64,000 bases of DNA from Acidobacteriota bacterium (GTDB lineage Bacteria > Acidobacteriota > Terriglobia > Acidiferrales > UBA7541): NCBI GenBank assembly GCA_021788095.1, contig JAJYLB010000004.1, positions 86,049 through 150,048 of the forward strand. The letters are read 5' to 3'. Below are positions 9,139-18,804 of this stretch, one piece after another. Each line of letters opens with the position of its first letter. Within the stretch, counting starts at the first letter, position 1. Below the pieces are notes generated by a model that had not been told where the DNA came from, searched no databases, and worked only from the letters and a program-made list of their open reading frames with translations. The translations under genes were made by a program, and so were the position numbers.

Positions 9139-11313
9139 TCAGTTGTTCGCCGGGATTTTTTCTCCCTTGACCAGCACTTGGACGAAGAAGTCGGCCGCGG
9201 CCTGATACGCGCGCATCCACGTTTTCCACATCAGGAAACCGTGGATTTCATCCGGGAACACGAGGGTTTCGAACGGCACGTGGTCTTGGCGTAGCCGCTC
9301 CACCAGGTCCACGGACTGATTGAAGGGAACGTTGCGATCGTCGTCGCCCTGAATCAGCAGGACGGGCGATTTCCACGTGGCCACGGAGGCATCGGGCGAA
9401 GAATCCCAGGCGAGTTTCATCGCCTGCGCGATATCGGGCGGGCTGCCTTCGTGACGGCCCAGCAGGCCGAACCAGTGCGTGAGGAACATGGACCAATCGT
9501 GGACGCCGTGCATATCCACGCCCGCCTTGAAAATATCGGAATTGCGAGCCAGGCCCATGGCGGTCAGGTAGCCGCCGTAGCTGCCGCCCCACAGTCCTAT
9601 GCGGCCCGGATCCACGTAAGGCAGCGCCTGCAGGTATTTCGCGGCGGCAACGATGTCTTGGTATTCGGAAGCGCCGCGCCAGCCCGCGTTCTCCGGATGG
9701 CGAAACGCGCGGCCGTACATAATCCCGGTGCGGTAGTTGACGGAAAAAACGACGAAACCGAGGCTGACGAGGTACTGATTTTCCGCGTACGCGTAGTGGT
9801 AGTAATCCATGGGATTGAAGCCGAGCATCATCTGGCGCATCGGCCCGCCGTGCATGTAGACGAGCGCGGGGGCGTGCTCGATGCGGCCGCGGGGAACGAA
9901 CAGCTGGCCGTGCAGGGTCAGTCCGTCGAGGCTCTTGAAAACGACCTGCTTCGGCGTGACGAGGTCGGCGGAGGGATAGTGAGCCACGAGCTGGCCGGCG
10001 ATGAGGCGACGGCCCCCGGCGGCGAGCAGGTAGGGCATCGCCGGCGAAGTGGCCGAGGAGCCAAGGCAAAGGTCGTATTTGCCGTCGCCGGTTTCGACGG
10101 GGAACCATTCGATCGTCGCGCCTTCGGTGAGCGCCTGCGGCGCGCCGCCCGCGACGCTCACGCACCAAATGTGCCGGCGATCCACGTCGTTTTCATTCGA
10201 AGAATAGAGAACCGTTTCGCGACCGGGAGCGACGGTGACGTCCTTGATCTCGTAATCCCCCGAGGTCAGCCGAAGCGGTTCGCCGCCCGTGGCGGGAATC
10301 GTGTAGAGATGGTTCCAGCCGTCCGTTGTTGCGTCGAAGAGCAGGCGATGACCCGCGACCCACTGGAACGATTCGTTTTCGCGCTGATGCGGGAAAGAAT
10401 CGTTCAGCGCATCCCCGCTTTGCCAGACGCGATGGGCCCGGCCGGTTTTCGGATCGCCAACCCAAATCGACCACGGCTCGGGGCGTACGGGGATGATGGG
10501 AACCTTGTTTTCATCGCCGTGGCGGCGAAGGAAGGCGATTTCGCCGCCGTCGGGCGACCAGCGCGGCATGACGTCGCGATCGAAGCTGGGCTGCATGTAG
10601 CGGATCGTGCGATCGCTAAACGAGTAGATGGGAATGAGGCCGTGGTCGCCGCGATCGGATTGGAAAGCCATCGAGCGGCTGTCCGGAGACCAGCGCGGCT
10701 GGGAATTATCCCCGCGAACGTACCCGATGGGTTGCGCCGGCTCGCCGCCGGAAATCGGCGCGACCCAGATTTGGCCGCGTGCGGCCCAGGCGGCCATCTG
10801 GCCGTTGGGCGAAATTTCAATATCTTCGCATCCCTCCTCGCTGCAATCCATCGTGCCGAGCAGGCGCGGCTCGCCGCCGGAAGCGACGTCCACGGCCCAG
10901 ACGTCCTGTTGGGGCCGAACGACGAGGCTATTGGGGTCGGCGACTTCGCCGACGGAATTGGTTTCCGAGCCGCGGGCATAAACGATGGTGCGGCCGTCGG
11001 GCGTCAGACGCAGGCTGGCGATCGGCCGGCCGTCGTCTTCGGCGTAGCGCGTGACGGCGCGCGCATCGGTGAAATTCGGGCCGTCGGCCACCCAGACGTT
11101 GCGCACCCCTTCGATGTTGAAGACCCACGCGATGCGCTCGCCGCGAGCGGCGGCGGTGATTTCGTCGGGAAACGCAAAGCTCATGAACTGGCTGAGCGTG
11201 GGATGTTGAGCGAAGCCGGGCACGGCAAGCACCGCCGCAGCAAGCAAAACGAGCCACGGACGCGCCGGGCGGGCGCCGCGGATCACGCTTCGAATAGAGA
11301 CGATCTCTCGCAT
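9139..11313 (-). CDS. S9 family prolyl oligopeptidase/dipeptidyl aminopeptidase
   Basis: The 724-aa protein has a signal peptide (PWLVLLAAAVLAVPGFAQ), an N-terminal propeller with PD40-like repeats (RWSPDSRSMAFQSD; RWSPDGGEIAFLRR) and a C-terminal alpha/beta-hydrolase domain. The catalytic Ser lies in GGSYGGYLT, the Asp in IQGDDDRNVPF and the His in PDEIHGFL. Predicted to cleave oligopeptides, often after Pro, in the periplasm or outside the cell. The frame is open to 11556, but AGGGAG lies 6 nt before the ATG at 11313 and directly abuts the one at 11319, so 11313 is the better start. It is divergent from the S15-type gene. Confidence 0.92.
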   Translation of the reverse strand: MREIVSIRSVIRGARPARPWLVLLAAAVLAVPGFAQHPTLSQFMSFAFPDEITAAARGERIAWVFNIEGVRNVWVADGPNFTDARAVTRYAEDDGRPIASLRLTPDGRTIVYARGSETNSVGEVADPNSLVVRPQQDVWAVDVASGGEPRLLGTMDCSEEGCEDIEISPNGQMAAWAARGQIWVAPISGGEPAQPIGYVRGDNSQPRWSPDSRSMAFQSDRGDHGLIPIYSFSDRTIRYMQPSFDRDVMPRWSPDGGEIAFLRRHGDENKVPIIPVRPEPWSIWVGDPKTGRAHRVWQSGDALNDSFPHQRENESFQWVAGHRLLFDATTDGWNHLYTIPATGGEPLRLTSGDYEIKDVTVAPGRETVLYSSNENDVDRRHIWCVSVAGGAPQALTEGATIEWFPVETGDGKYDLCLGSSATSPAMPYLLAAGGRRLIAGQLVAHYPSADLVTPKQVVFKSLDGLTLHGQLFVPRGRIEHAPALVYMHGGPMRQMMLGFNPMDYYHYAYAENQYLVSLGFVVFSVNYRTGIMYGRAFRHPENAGWRGASEYQDIVAAAKYLQALPYVDPGRIGLWGGSYGGYLTAMGLARNSDIFKAGVDMHGVHDWSMFLTHWFGLLGRHEGSPPDIAQAMKLAWDSSPDASVATWKSPVLLIQGDDDRNVPFNQSVDLVERLRQDHVPFETLVFPDEIHGFLMWKTWMRAYQAAADFFVQVLVKGEKIPANN

Positions 11314-11474
11314 GGGCATCTCTCCCTGTGGCATTGGCTGGCGAGCCGAATCATACGACGGAAAACGGAGATTGCAAGGCGGGACGAGCGGGGACTTCCA
11401 GGTTGTGGTATGGTGAGCAGCTTCGGGCCGCGCGCTCATCCGGTAGCGCCGCAAGGGATCGCGGGAGTGACGCC

Positions 11475-13466
11475 ATGTTTCCGCGCCGCCGAACGATTGT
11501 GTTGCTCGCCGCCGCGCTGCTTCTGCTCGCGCCCTGGCCTCGCTTCCCCGCGCCAACCGCCGCCCGGCAGTCCGCCGGCCTTCCCGCTCTTTTCACCAAG
11601 CGCGACGTCATGATTCCCATGCGCGACGGCGTGCGCTTGCACACCGAAATTTACACGCCGCGCCATCCATCGGCCCCGCTTCCGTTCCTCATCACGCGCA
11701 CGCCCTACGGTCTCGGCGACGGCCCCCAGGGCTACTCCCGCCTGCTCGACATGTATCGCGCGATGTTCCCGGACGGCGGCTATCTCTTCGTTTTTCAGGA
11801 CATTCGCGGCCGTTATGGCTCGGAAGGCCGATTCGAGATGAATCGGCCGCCCTGCGAGCCCCCGCGCTCGGGCTGCATCGACGAAGGCACCGATACCTAC
11901 GACACCATCTCCTGGCTCCTCGAAAACGTTCCCGGGAACAACGGCCGTGCCGGCATGCTCGGCATCTCTTACGGCGGCTGGTTGACGGCCATGGCGCTGC
12001 TCCACCCGCACCCGGCGCTCAAGGCTGCATCCGAGCAAGCTTCGCCGGCGGATATGTTTCTCGGCGACGATTTCCATCACAACGGCGCGTTCCGGCTCAG
12101 CTACGGCTTCGAATACGCCGCGATGATGGAAACCGGCAAGGAAAATTATCTGTTCCCCTTCGATCGCTACGACACGTTCGCGTGGTACCTCCGCCTCGGC
12201 CCGCTTTCCAACGTGGATCGGCTCTATCTGCACGGTCGCGTGCCCACGTGGGAAGACTTCGCTCACCACCCCAATTACGACTCGTTCTGGCAGCGGCAGG
12301 CCGTCTGGCCCTATTTCGAGCGCTTGACGCTCACCGTGCCGAACCTGAACGTCGCCGGCTGGTGGGATCAGGAGGATTTCTGGGGCCCTATCCGCATCTA
12401 CGAAGCGTCCCAGCTTCACGACGTCCATCACGACAACTATCTGGTGGTCGGCCCGTGGAATCACGGCGGATGGGCGCGAGGATCGGGCTCGCATCTCGGC
12501 CCGATCCAGTTCGGTTCGCCCACCAGCGAGTATTTCCGCCGAAAGATTCAAGCCGCGTGGTTTGCCTTTTGGCTGAAGGGCAAAGGCCGGCTGCCGCTTT
12601 CGAAGGCGCTCACGTTCCAGACGGGCACGAATCGCTGGATCGACGACTCCGCGTGGCCGCCGGTCCGAGGGATCGTTCATCAGAAGCTCTACTTCCGTAG
12701 CGGCGCTCGCCTCGCCTTTGCTCCGCCTGAAGGGACCGGCCCCGGCGCTTTCGACACCTACCTCTCCGATCCCGCCCATCCGGTGCCCTATCGCCATCGG
12801 CCTGTCGAGGAAACCTACGGCCCGGGCAGCCATTGGTATACCTGGCTGGTCGAGGATCAGCGGTTCGTTTACGAGCGGCCCGATACGGTGGCGTGGGAGA
12901 CTCCCGTTCTCCCGCACGACGTCACCGTGAGCGGAGACATCGTGGCTCATCTGTACGCCGCAACCTCGGGCAGTGACAGCGACTGGGTGGTGAAACTGAT
13001 CGACGTCTTTCCCGAGCAGTACCCCGACGAGCTTCACCAACTGCAGAGCCTGGAAGCAGAAGCCGCTTCGAAGCCGCAATCGGCCGCCGGCCAGCAAGAG
13101 CGCGCGCTCCTCGAGCGCATGCCCATGAGCGGCTACCAGCTCATGATTGCCGACGAGATCTTCCGCGGCCGCTTCCGCAAGAGCTACGGGCATCCCGAGC
13201 CGATCGTGCCGAATCGAGTGACGCGTTACGCGATCGATCTCCACACCAACAATCACACGTTCTTGAAGGGGCACCGTATCATGGTCCAGGTCCAGAGCAC
13301 CTGGTTCCCCCTCTACGACCGCAATCCGCAGAAATTCGTGCCCAACATCTTCGAAGCGAAACCCGCCGATTATCAAAAAGCCGTACAACGCATCTACCGC
13401 TCGCGCCGTTACCCTTCCTCGATCGATCTCCCGGTCGCCGCGGCCGAATCGCCTGCCAGACAGTAG
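11475..13466 (+). CDS. CocE/NonD family hydrolase (X-Pro dipeptidyl-peptidase S15 fold)
   Basis: The 663-aa protein starts at the ATG at 11475, which follows GGGAG with 8-nt spacing. A signal peptide (IVLLAAALLLLAPWPRF) precedes the hydrolase domain, marked by MRDGVRLHTEIYTPR, DIRGRYGSEG and the nucleophile elbow GISYGGWLT. The C-terminal third (from about HDVTVSGDIVAHLY) is the jelly-roll domain of the CocE/glutaryl-7-ACA acylase family. Members hydrolyse acyl amides or esters or X-Pro dipeptides. The exact substrate is unknown; placed among other exopeptidases, a peptide substrate is likely. Confidence 0.9.
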   Translation: MFPRRRTIVLLAAALLLLAPWPRFPAPTAARQSAGLPALFTKRDVMIPMRDGVRLHTEIYTPRHPSAPLPFLITRTPYGLGDGPQGYSRLLDMYRAMFPDGGYLFVFQDIRGRYGSEGRFEMNRPPCEPPRSGCIDEGTDTYDTISWLLENVPGNNGRAGMLGISYGGWLTAMALLHPHPALKAASEQASPADMFLGDDFHHNGAFRLSYGFEYAAMMETGKENYLFPFDRYDTFAWYLRLGPLSNVDRLYLHGRVPTWEDFAHHPNYDSFWQRQAVWPYFERLTLTVPNLNVAGWWDQEDFWGPIRIYEASQLHDVHHDNYLVVGPWNHGGWARGSGSHLGPIQFGSPTSEYFRRKIQAAWFAFWLKGKGRLPLSKALTFQTGTNRWIDDSAWPPVRGIVHQKLYFRSGARLAFAPPEGTGPGAFDTYLSDPAHPVPYRHRPVEETYGPGSHWYTWLVEDQRFVYERPDTVAWETPVLPHDVTVSGDIVAHLYAATSGSDSDWVVKLIDVFPEQYPDELHQLQSLEAEAASKPQSAAGQQERALLERMPMSGYQLMIADEIFRGRFRKSYGHPEPIVPNRVTRYAIDLHTNNHTFLKGHRIMVQVQSTWFPLYDRNPQKFVPNIFEAKPADYQKAVQRIYRSRRYPSSIDLPVAAAESPARQ

Positions 13467-13530
13467 GGCGCCGGGGAAAGATGGCACTCGCTGCCATCGG
13501 GCAAGGGAAACCCATCCTCGCACGGGATGT

Positions 13531-14907
13531 CTAGGATTCGGTTTCCGCAGGCTCATCCACGGGAAAATCGAACTGGATCAGTTGGCTCCGAAAGCCTCTG
13601 GTTTTCACCGCGCCGTAAAGGATGCCAGCGGTCATCCAGATACCGCCCGCGAGTTTGGCCCGCCAGCCGAGATGCAGCCAGAGGAACAGGCAAATGAGGA
13701 AGCCGAGCAGGGGAGGGAAGAGATGGGTCCACCGTTTTTCCTTGGCTCGAAGGTAATAGCGGACGAACGCGGCCGCGTTCACGCCCATGAAAGCGATGAG
13801 GGCGCCGAAATTCAGCATTTCCGCGCCGAGCGCGTAGGTCATGGTGAACGCACCCACCAGCGCGATGGCCCCCACGAGCAGCACGTTGTTCCTCGGAACG
13901 CGATTCCGGGGATCGACGGCGCCGAAGAATGACTTCGGCAGGGCGTTGCCTCGGCCCATGCCAAAGAGCAACCGCGCCGCGCCGAGAAGCGAACCCAGGC
14001 CCGAGCCGAAGTTCGCGACCAGCAAGGTCACGTTGACCAGGACGAAAAGAAACGTCCCCCCGACCCGCCCTGAAATGTAGACGAAGGCAGTGGTGACCTC
14101 GGGGAAGGAGCGCGACGCCGGCCAGACGAGCTGCGCCAAATAGACTTCCGCCGAAGCCAGCACGCCCGTGATCAGACACACCAGGACGGTCGCCCAAAGC
14201 ACGTTGCGGCGGGGATTCTTGACCTCTTCCGAGAGCGTCGAGATGCCGTCGAACCCGATGTAGGTGAGCACGGCAATGGACGTGCCGTGAAGAACGGCGG
14301 AAGAGGAAAAGGTCTTGGGGTTGTAAAAGGGATGCGTAAAGAAGTCCGGCTCGAACCGCGGCAGGTGCAAGAGGTAGCGAATGGCGGCGAAACCGAAAAT
14401 GACGATCACCACACCCATCCCGGCGGCGAGGAGGGCGTTGATCCGCGCCGAAGTCTCGATGCGCCGCAGATTGAGCCAGACGAATAACGCCACGAAGAAA
14501 ATCGCCCAGGCGAAATAGGGGACGGAGGGAAAGAAATCCCGCGCGCCCTGGCTCAGCCAGATCGTGCAGATCAGGGGATTCAGGATGTAATCCATCGCCA
14601 TGCTCCAGCCAGTCACGTACCCGAGGGCGGGGTGCAACTCGCGGCCAACGTAGGTGAAGGCGGAGCCGGCGCTGGGATAGAGGCGGGCCATGCGGCCGTA
14701 GCTGATTGCGGTGAAGAGCATGGCGACCATGGCGATCAGAATCGCCGTGACCACGTGGCCGCGCGCCGCGTCGCTGATCACCCCAAAAGGCGACATGGGC
14801 GCGACGGGCTGGATGATGATGATGCCGTAAAGAATCAAACCCCACAGGCCGAGGCTTCGGCGGAGGCCGAGCCCGCGCGTGCTGGCCTCGGCTGGCTGGC
14901 CGGCCAT
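13531..14907 (-). CDS. APC superfamily amino acid permease
   Basis: About 458 aa, with roughly twelve hydrophobic segments. The first begins LGLWGLILYGIIIIQPVAP, typical of the amino acid-polyamine-organocation family, and the next part contains GRMARLYPSAGSAFTYV, also characteristic. The frame extends to 14970, but the ATG at 14907 (MAGQPAEASTR) gives a normal short cytoplasmic N-terminus. Predicted inner-membrane uptake of amino acids or amines. Downstream of a block of secreted peptidases, it would fit import of the released amino acids; this link is inferred from position only. Confidence 0.9.
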   Translation of the reverse strand: MAGQPAEASTRGLGLRRSLGLWGLILYGIIIIQPVAPMSPFGVISDAARGHVVTAILIAMVAMLFTAISYGRMARLYPSAGSAFTYVGRELHPALGYVTGWSMAMDYILNPLICTIWLSQGARDFFPSVPYFAWAIFFVALFVWLNLRRIETSARINALLAAGMGVVIVIFGFAAIRYLLHLPRFEPDFFTHPFYNPKTFSSSAVLHGTSIAVLTYIGFDGISTLSEEVKNPRRNVLWATVLVCLITGVLASAEVYLAQLVWPASRSFPEVTTAFVYISGRVGGTFLFVLVNVTLLVANFGSGLGSLLGAARLLFGMGRGNALPKSFFGAVDPRNRVPRNNVLLVGAIALVGAFTMTYALGAEMLNFGALIAFMGVNAAAFVRYYLRAKEKRWTHLFPPLLGFLICLFLWLHLGWRAKLAGGIWMTAGILYGAVKTRGFRSQLIQFDFPVDEPAETES

Positions 14908-15027
14908 TAGGAAGCTTCCTCGATGAGCCGCCAAAGGAAGACCGGCGCGGAACGCTGCACGAGGCGACAAGGCAGCGGGATGACCAAAGGCGCCTCTCCC
15001 GGCGGCGGTGGTTCTCCCATCACCGGG

Positions 15028-17745
15028 TTACCTTCCCCCTCCCGGCGGCTTCGCCGGCGGGCGAGGAAAAAGGGGCAGCGTGGCCTTCTCGATATTCCAG
15101 CCCGCCACCTCGAGTTCCGCGTGGGCGCCCAGTTTGACCCAGGCAGGATAGCGCGCCGTGAGCGTTCGCGATTCACCGGGCATCAGCTCGATGTAATTGT
15201 CGTTCCAGAAAACCGGCAGATACGGCTCCCCCGTCTTCGCGTCCACGACGCCGACCCGCACCTGGAAGGCCAAGTGAGCGCCGCGGTTGCGCAAAATCAC
15301 ACGAACGGCGTCGCGGCCCCGGAGTCTTTCCCTTGCGGCCGAGGCCTCCAGCCGCACGGGCGGGAGCCGGTCGAGCATTCGCATGTCCTCGTATGTGGAT
15401 TCCGGAGTGCGCTCGTACTTCGTTTGGTTCCATTCGAAGACCGGCTGCTGGCTCGACAGCCAGTAGAAATTCGAGTCGATCGTCCTCCCGGCGGCGTCTT
15501 CGAGCCCCAGCTTGACGAAATAAACCGCCGGCCTTGGGGCCTTCGGAAAAGGCGGAAGGACCAGGATTCTCTGGCTGCTGTTCTCCTGGACGTTCACCGT
15601 GGCGCGTCGCGAGAACAGGCGCTTGAGGCCAACATCGTAGACCCGAGCGGTGACGGTCATGGCGGGAAAGGCGCGATAGAGGTTGTTGACTACCACCACG
15701 CTGCGGTCGTCGTAAGAATACTGGACGTGCACGGGCTGGTTGGCTTCTTTGGCGCCGAAATAGCCGCCCGCGGGATCGAGGTAGTAGTCGTAAAGATGCC
15801 AGAAGAGGGAAGGCCAGGCGTTGTCCAGCATCCATTGGATCACGCCCGTGGAAGCGAACTGATTGCGCCGGTACGCCTCGAACATCGCCCGCTCGCCCGC
15901 GTAGGTCATGGCTTGCGCCTTGGCTTCGTAATCTTCGAGATTCTTGGGCGGGCCGTAGGTCGCCGCCATCGCCCCGTCAAACGCGGAAAGCGTCTGGAAG
16001 GCGCCGGAAGCGGAGTGAAAGTGCCAGGATTCGTTGGGCGGCCAGATCGCGTCGGCGGGCATCATTCGGCGCAGGCTGCTCGCCGGCGGAGGAGCGGCGC
16101 CGGGGCTTGTCTCGGTGATGAATCCCCAGGCGCCCCCAAACTTCTTGGCCTGCGGCTCGAGCCAGTATTCGGGGGAAACGTAGTCATACGGCCCCGTCAT
16201 TTTCACTCCGGAAGGGCCGGTGACGGAGGTGGGTTGTTGCGACGCGGACGAAAGATAGGGATTCGGCCAGTCCTCTTCCTGCAAAACCTTGATATAGCTT
16301 CGCTCGACCCACGCCGGCGGCGGGTTGTCGCTGCCGTTCAACCAAACCAGCAGGCTCGGATGGCTCCGCAGCCGCAGAATCTGGGATCGCAACTGCGCGG
16401 TGGCAATGGCCAGGTCCCGCGGCTTCCAGTCCTTCCAGTGTTCCCAGAAACTGCAGCAACACCAGCCCGCCATGATCAGCACGCCACGCTGGTCGGCCAA
16501 ATCGAAGAAGGCCTCCGGCTCGGCGAGCTTGCCCTCGAGACGAATCGTATTCAGCCCCATCTGCCGGACGTAATCAAACTGGGCTTCCAGGCGCCTTGGC
16601 GACTGGCGCAACAGCATGTCGGGCGCCCACCCGCCCCCGCGGATCAGGATTCGCCTGCCATTGATGCGGAAGAGCCGGTAGCCTTCCCGATTGAATCCCG
16701 AGGTGATTTGCCGAATGCCGAAACGGATTGCCTGCCGGTCGGAGAGAGCCCCGGCGACGATCACCCGCATCACCAGCGTATGCAGGGTCTGCGGCCCCAG
16801 GCCGTACGGCCACCACACTTGGGGATGCGCGACGCGCAACTGGGGGTATTGCGCGGGCGAAAACGTGACCGCACGGACCTCGCCCGGCGCGAGAGCAACC
16901 TTCTGCTGAAGATGGATCCCTTCGAGCGTTCCCGCGACCACGGCGTTCACCGGCTGACTGGCTGCGTTGCGCACTTCGGCCGTCACCGTCAAATCGGCTA
17001 CGTCGAGAGACCGGTCCGGGAAGCGCGTGACCACTTGCGGATAGCGAAGCGCCACCGGCCCGCTCGCCGTCAGATAGACGTCGCCCCACAGGCCCATGTC
17101 TTTATCCGGCGGCATGGGATTCCAGTCCACGAAGTTCATCGCCAGGTCCCGTTCGGTCGGCGCAAAGATCTCGACGGCCAGAGTGTTCTTCCGGCCCGGG
17201 AAGAGGAAGCGGGTGACGTTGAACGAATAGATTCGGAAAGCGCCGGCCACTTCGCTTGAATCGGCGAGCTTCCGCCCGTTGACCCAGAGATTCGCGCGGT
17301 AGTTGATGCCGTCGAAGTGCAGCCAAATGTCGCGGCCTTGAAAATCACGCGGCAGGGAGAACTCCGTGCGATACCACCAGGGGCAGGCAAACGGACTGTC
17401 CTTTGGCATGGGGAGGTTGGCGAAGTTGGCTCCGAGCGGATACGTCGTTCCGGGAATGTTTCGCAAATTCATGCCGAAGTAAGGATCGGGATAGGTGTCG
17501 TCGGCGACGAGCGCGGCGAGCACCGTGGAAGGCACCGCCGTGGAATGCCATCGCGAGGAGCGGAAATCGGGTGAAGAAATCCGCGCGCCGGTCGCGTGCA
17601 TTTGGCAGGACGGCTGGAGCTGCCAGCCGGTCCGCAGCGGCAGCCGCATATCGGCTTGCGCCGCGGCTTGCGCTGGAAAGTACGCACAGGCAGCAAAGAC
17701 AAGGGCGAAGCACCAAGGAAGGCATCTTGCCGGAGCCCTCGACAT
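15028..17745 (-). CDS. Glycoside hydrolase family 2, exo-beta-D-glucosaminidase-like
   Basis: The 905-aa secreted protein has an N-terminal signal peptide (CFALVFAACAYFPAQAAAQ), a sugar-binding domain, immunoglobulin-like domains and a GH2 barrel. Motifs match the exo-beta-D-glucosaminidase (CsxA) subgroup: the acid/base Asp in GSDNPPPAW at about residue 473 and the nucleophile Glu in ITETSPG at about 546, close to D469/E541 of the Amycolatopsis enzyme; WHFHSASGAF also fits. Such enzymes release glucosamine from the non-reducing end of chitosan oligomers. AAGGTGA precedes the ATG at 17745. It lies 3 nt downstream of the beta-lactamase-like gene on the same strand, so these are probably co-transcribed. 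Confidence 0.88.
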   Translation of the reverse strand: MSRAPARCLPWCFALVFAACAYFPAQAAAQADMRLPLRTGWQLQPSCQMHATGARISSPDFRSSRWHSTAVPSTVLAALVADDTYPDPYFGMNLRNIPGTTYPLGANFANLPMPKDSPFACPWWYRTEFSLPRDFQGRDIWLHFDGINYRANLWVNGRKLADSSEVAGAFRIYSFNVTRFLFPGRKNTLAVEIFAPTERDLAMNFVDWNPMPPDKDMGLWGDVYLTASGPVALRYPQVVTRFPDRSLDVADLTVTAEVRNAASQPVNAVVAGTLEGIHLQQKVALAPGEVRAVTFSPAQYPQLRVAHPQVWWPYGLGPQTLHTLVMRVIVAGALSDRQAIRFGIRQITSGFNREGYRLFRINGRRILIRGGGWAPDMLLRQSPRRLEAQFDYVRQMGLNTIRLEGKLAEPEAFFDLADQRGVLIMAGWCCCSFWEHWKDWKPRDLAIATAQLRSQILRLRSHPSLLVWLNGSDNPPPAWVERSYIKVLQEEDWPNPYLSSASQQPTSVTGPSGVKMTGPYDYVSPEYWLEPQAKKFGGAWGFITETSPGAAPPPASSLRRMMPADAIWPPNESWHFHSASGAFQTLSAFDGAMAATYGPPKNLEDYEAKAQAMTYAGERAMFEAYRRNQFASTGVIQWMLDNAWPSLFWHLYDYYLDPAGGYFGAKEANQPVHVQYSYDDRSVVVVNNLYRAFPAMTVTARVYDVGLKRLFSRRATVNVQENSSQRILVLPPFPKAPRPAVYFVKLGLEDAAGRTIDSNFYWLSSQQPVFEWNQTKYERTPESTYEDMRMLDRLPPVRLEASAARERLRGRDAVRVILRNRGAHLAFQVRVGVVDAKTGEPYLPVFWNDNYIELMPGESRTLTARYPAWVKLGAHAELEVAGWNIEKATLPLFPRPPAKPPGGGR

Positions 17746-17748
17746 CAG

Positions 17749-18768
17749 TCACCTTCTTCCGGCCGATTCGATTCCCTGCCGGGTCGGAGCATGGAATAAC
17801 ATCTGACCTTGGTCTCCCTTGGTTGCTGCCGGAGGGTTCGGTGCGGGCGTGAAATTCACCAGGACCGCGCGAGCCAGACGAGCCAGCACCTGGAGCGCGG
17901 CGTTGTCGGCGGTCCACTGACGATCGGGAGAGTCGTAGGCAAAGCCGGCAAGGACGATCGGTCCGGCAGGCGTCTCGGCAATGCCAACATCGTTGCGGAC
18001 GGCATCGAGGGCGCCGGTCTTGTGGTACCACGTGACGCCGGCAAGGTTGCTGGTGTAGCGGGGGAAGGCGTCATTGTCCGTCTGCTGGCCGAGGATTTTC
18101 AGCATATGGTCGCAGGCGGCGGAAGAGATAATTTCGCGCTTCTCGATCATCGTCAGCAACCGAACCATGTCGCTTGCCGTGGTCATTCCCAGGCCGAAGG
18201 TTTTCGCTTGCGGATCCGGGCGACCACCGGTGTGGAAGACATAGCCGAACAACTTCGTATCCTTCAACCCCAGTTCGCGCATCCGCGCGTTGACCCGAGC
18301 GATGCCCGTCACTCGGAAGACGATATTGGAGGCCGTGTTGTCGCTCAGATCGATCATCAGGGTGATGGCATCCCCCAGCGTGAGACCCACGTGCGGGTCC
18401 AGGTCCTGGAGAATCCCGGAACCCGGAACGCGGTCGAACGCCGTTTCTTCGACCGGTTGCGACCATTTCAACTTGCCTTCCTCCATCAGATAGAACGCCT
18501 CGACCATCACCGGGAGTTTGATCACGGAAGCGGTTTGCACGGGACGGTTCGGGTCGATGCCGAACTGCTCTCCGGTCTTCAGATCCACGCCCGCCAGGGT
18601 GACTTTGCCGCCAAAGCTTGTAGCTATCGCTTCCAAATGACGCTGGAATTCGGCGTTACTCTGCCGCGCGGGGGCTCTGGTCCCGGCTCCGAGCGCGACG
18701 CCGCGTGAAAAAAACAGGGATGCGGCAAGAATGGCGGTAAAACCGGGCGTTCGAGAGATCGCAAACAT
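17749..18768 (-). CDS. Class A beta-lactamase-like serine hydrolase lacking the general-base Glu
   Basis: The 339-aa protein with a signal peptide (ILAASLFFSRGVALGAG) has S-V-I-K at residues 81-84, S-D-N at 142-144 and K-T-G at 250-252, the class A layout. The omega-loop segment between SDN and KTG (FHTGGRPDPQAKTFGLGMTT) has no Glu in the place of Glu166, the residue needed for rapid deacylation. It is therefore more likely a penicillin-binding or esterase-type relative than a resistance enzyme. GGAGA lies about 8 nt before the ATG at 18768. It sits between the GH2 and PIG-L genes in one minus-strand run. Confidence 0.82.
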   Translation of the reverse strand: MFAISRTPGFTAILAASLFFSRGVALGAGTRAPARQSNAEFQRHLEAIATSFGGKVTLAGVDLKTGEQFGIDPNRPVQTASVIKLPVMVEAFYLMEEGKLKWSQPVEETAFDRVPGSGILQDLDPHVGLTLGDAITLMIDLSDNTASNIVFRVTGIARVNARMRELGLKDTKLFGYVFHTGGRPDPQAKTFGLGMTTASDMVRLLTMIEKREIISSAACDHMLKILGQQTDNDAFPRYTSNLAGVTWYHKTGALDAVRNDVGIAETPAGPIVLAGFAYDSPDRQWTADNAALQVLARLARAVLVNFTPAPNPPAATKGDQGQMLFHAPTRQGIESAGRR

Positions 18769-18804
18769 GAGAGGTGTTCTCCTTTGTGCCGGGATTCGCC
18801 GCGA

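Noticed and set aside
9451..11613. Long plus-strand open frame opposite the S9 peptidase
   Set aside because: Shadow of a well-supported gene; no signal peptide, motif or ribosome-binding site.
11436..13556. Long minus-strand open frame opposite the CocE/S15 gene
   Set aside because: Shadow frame of low-complexity Arg/Val/Gly-rich sequence.
14923..17259. Long plus-strand open frame opposite the GH2 gene
   Set aside because: Antisense shadow of the GH2 gene without recognisable domains.
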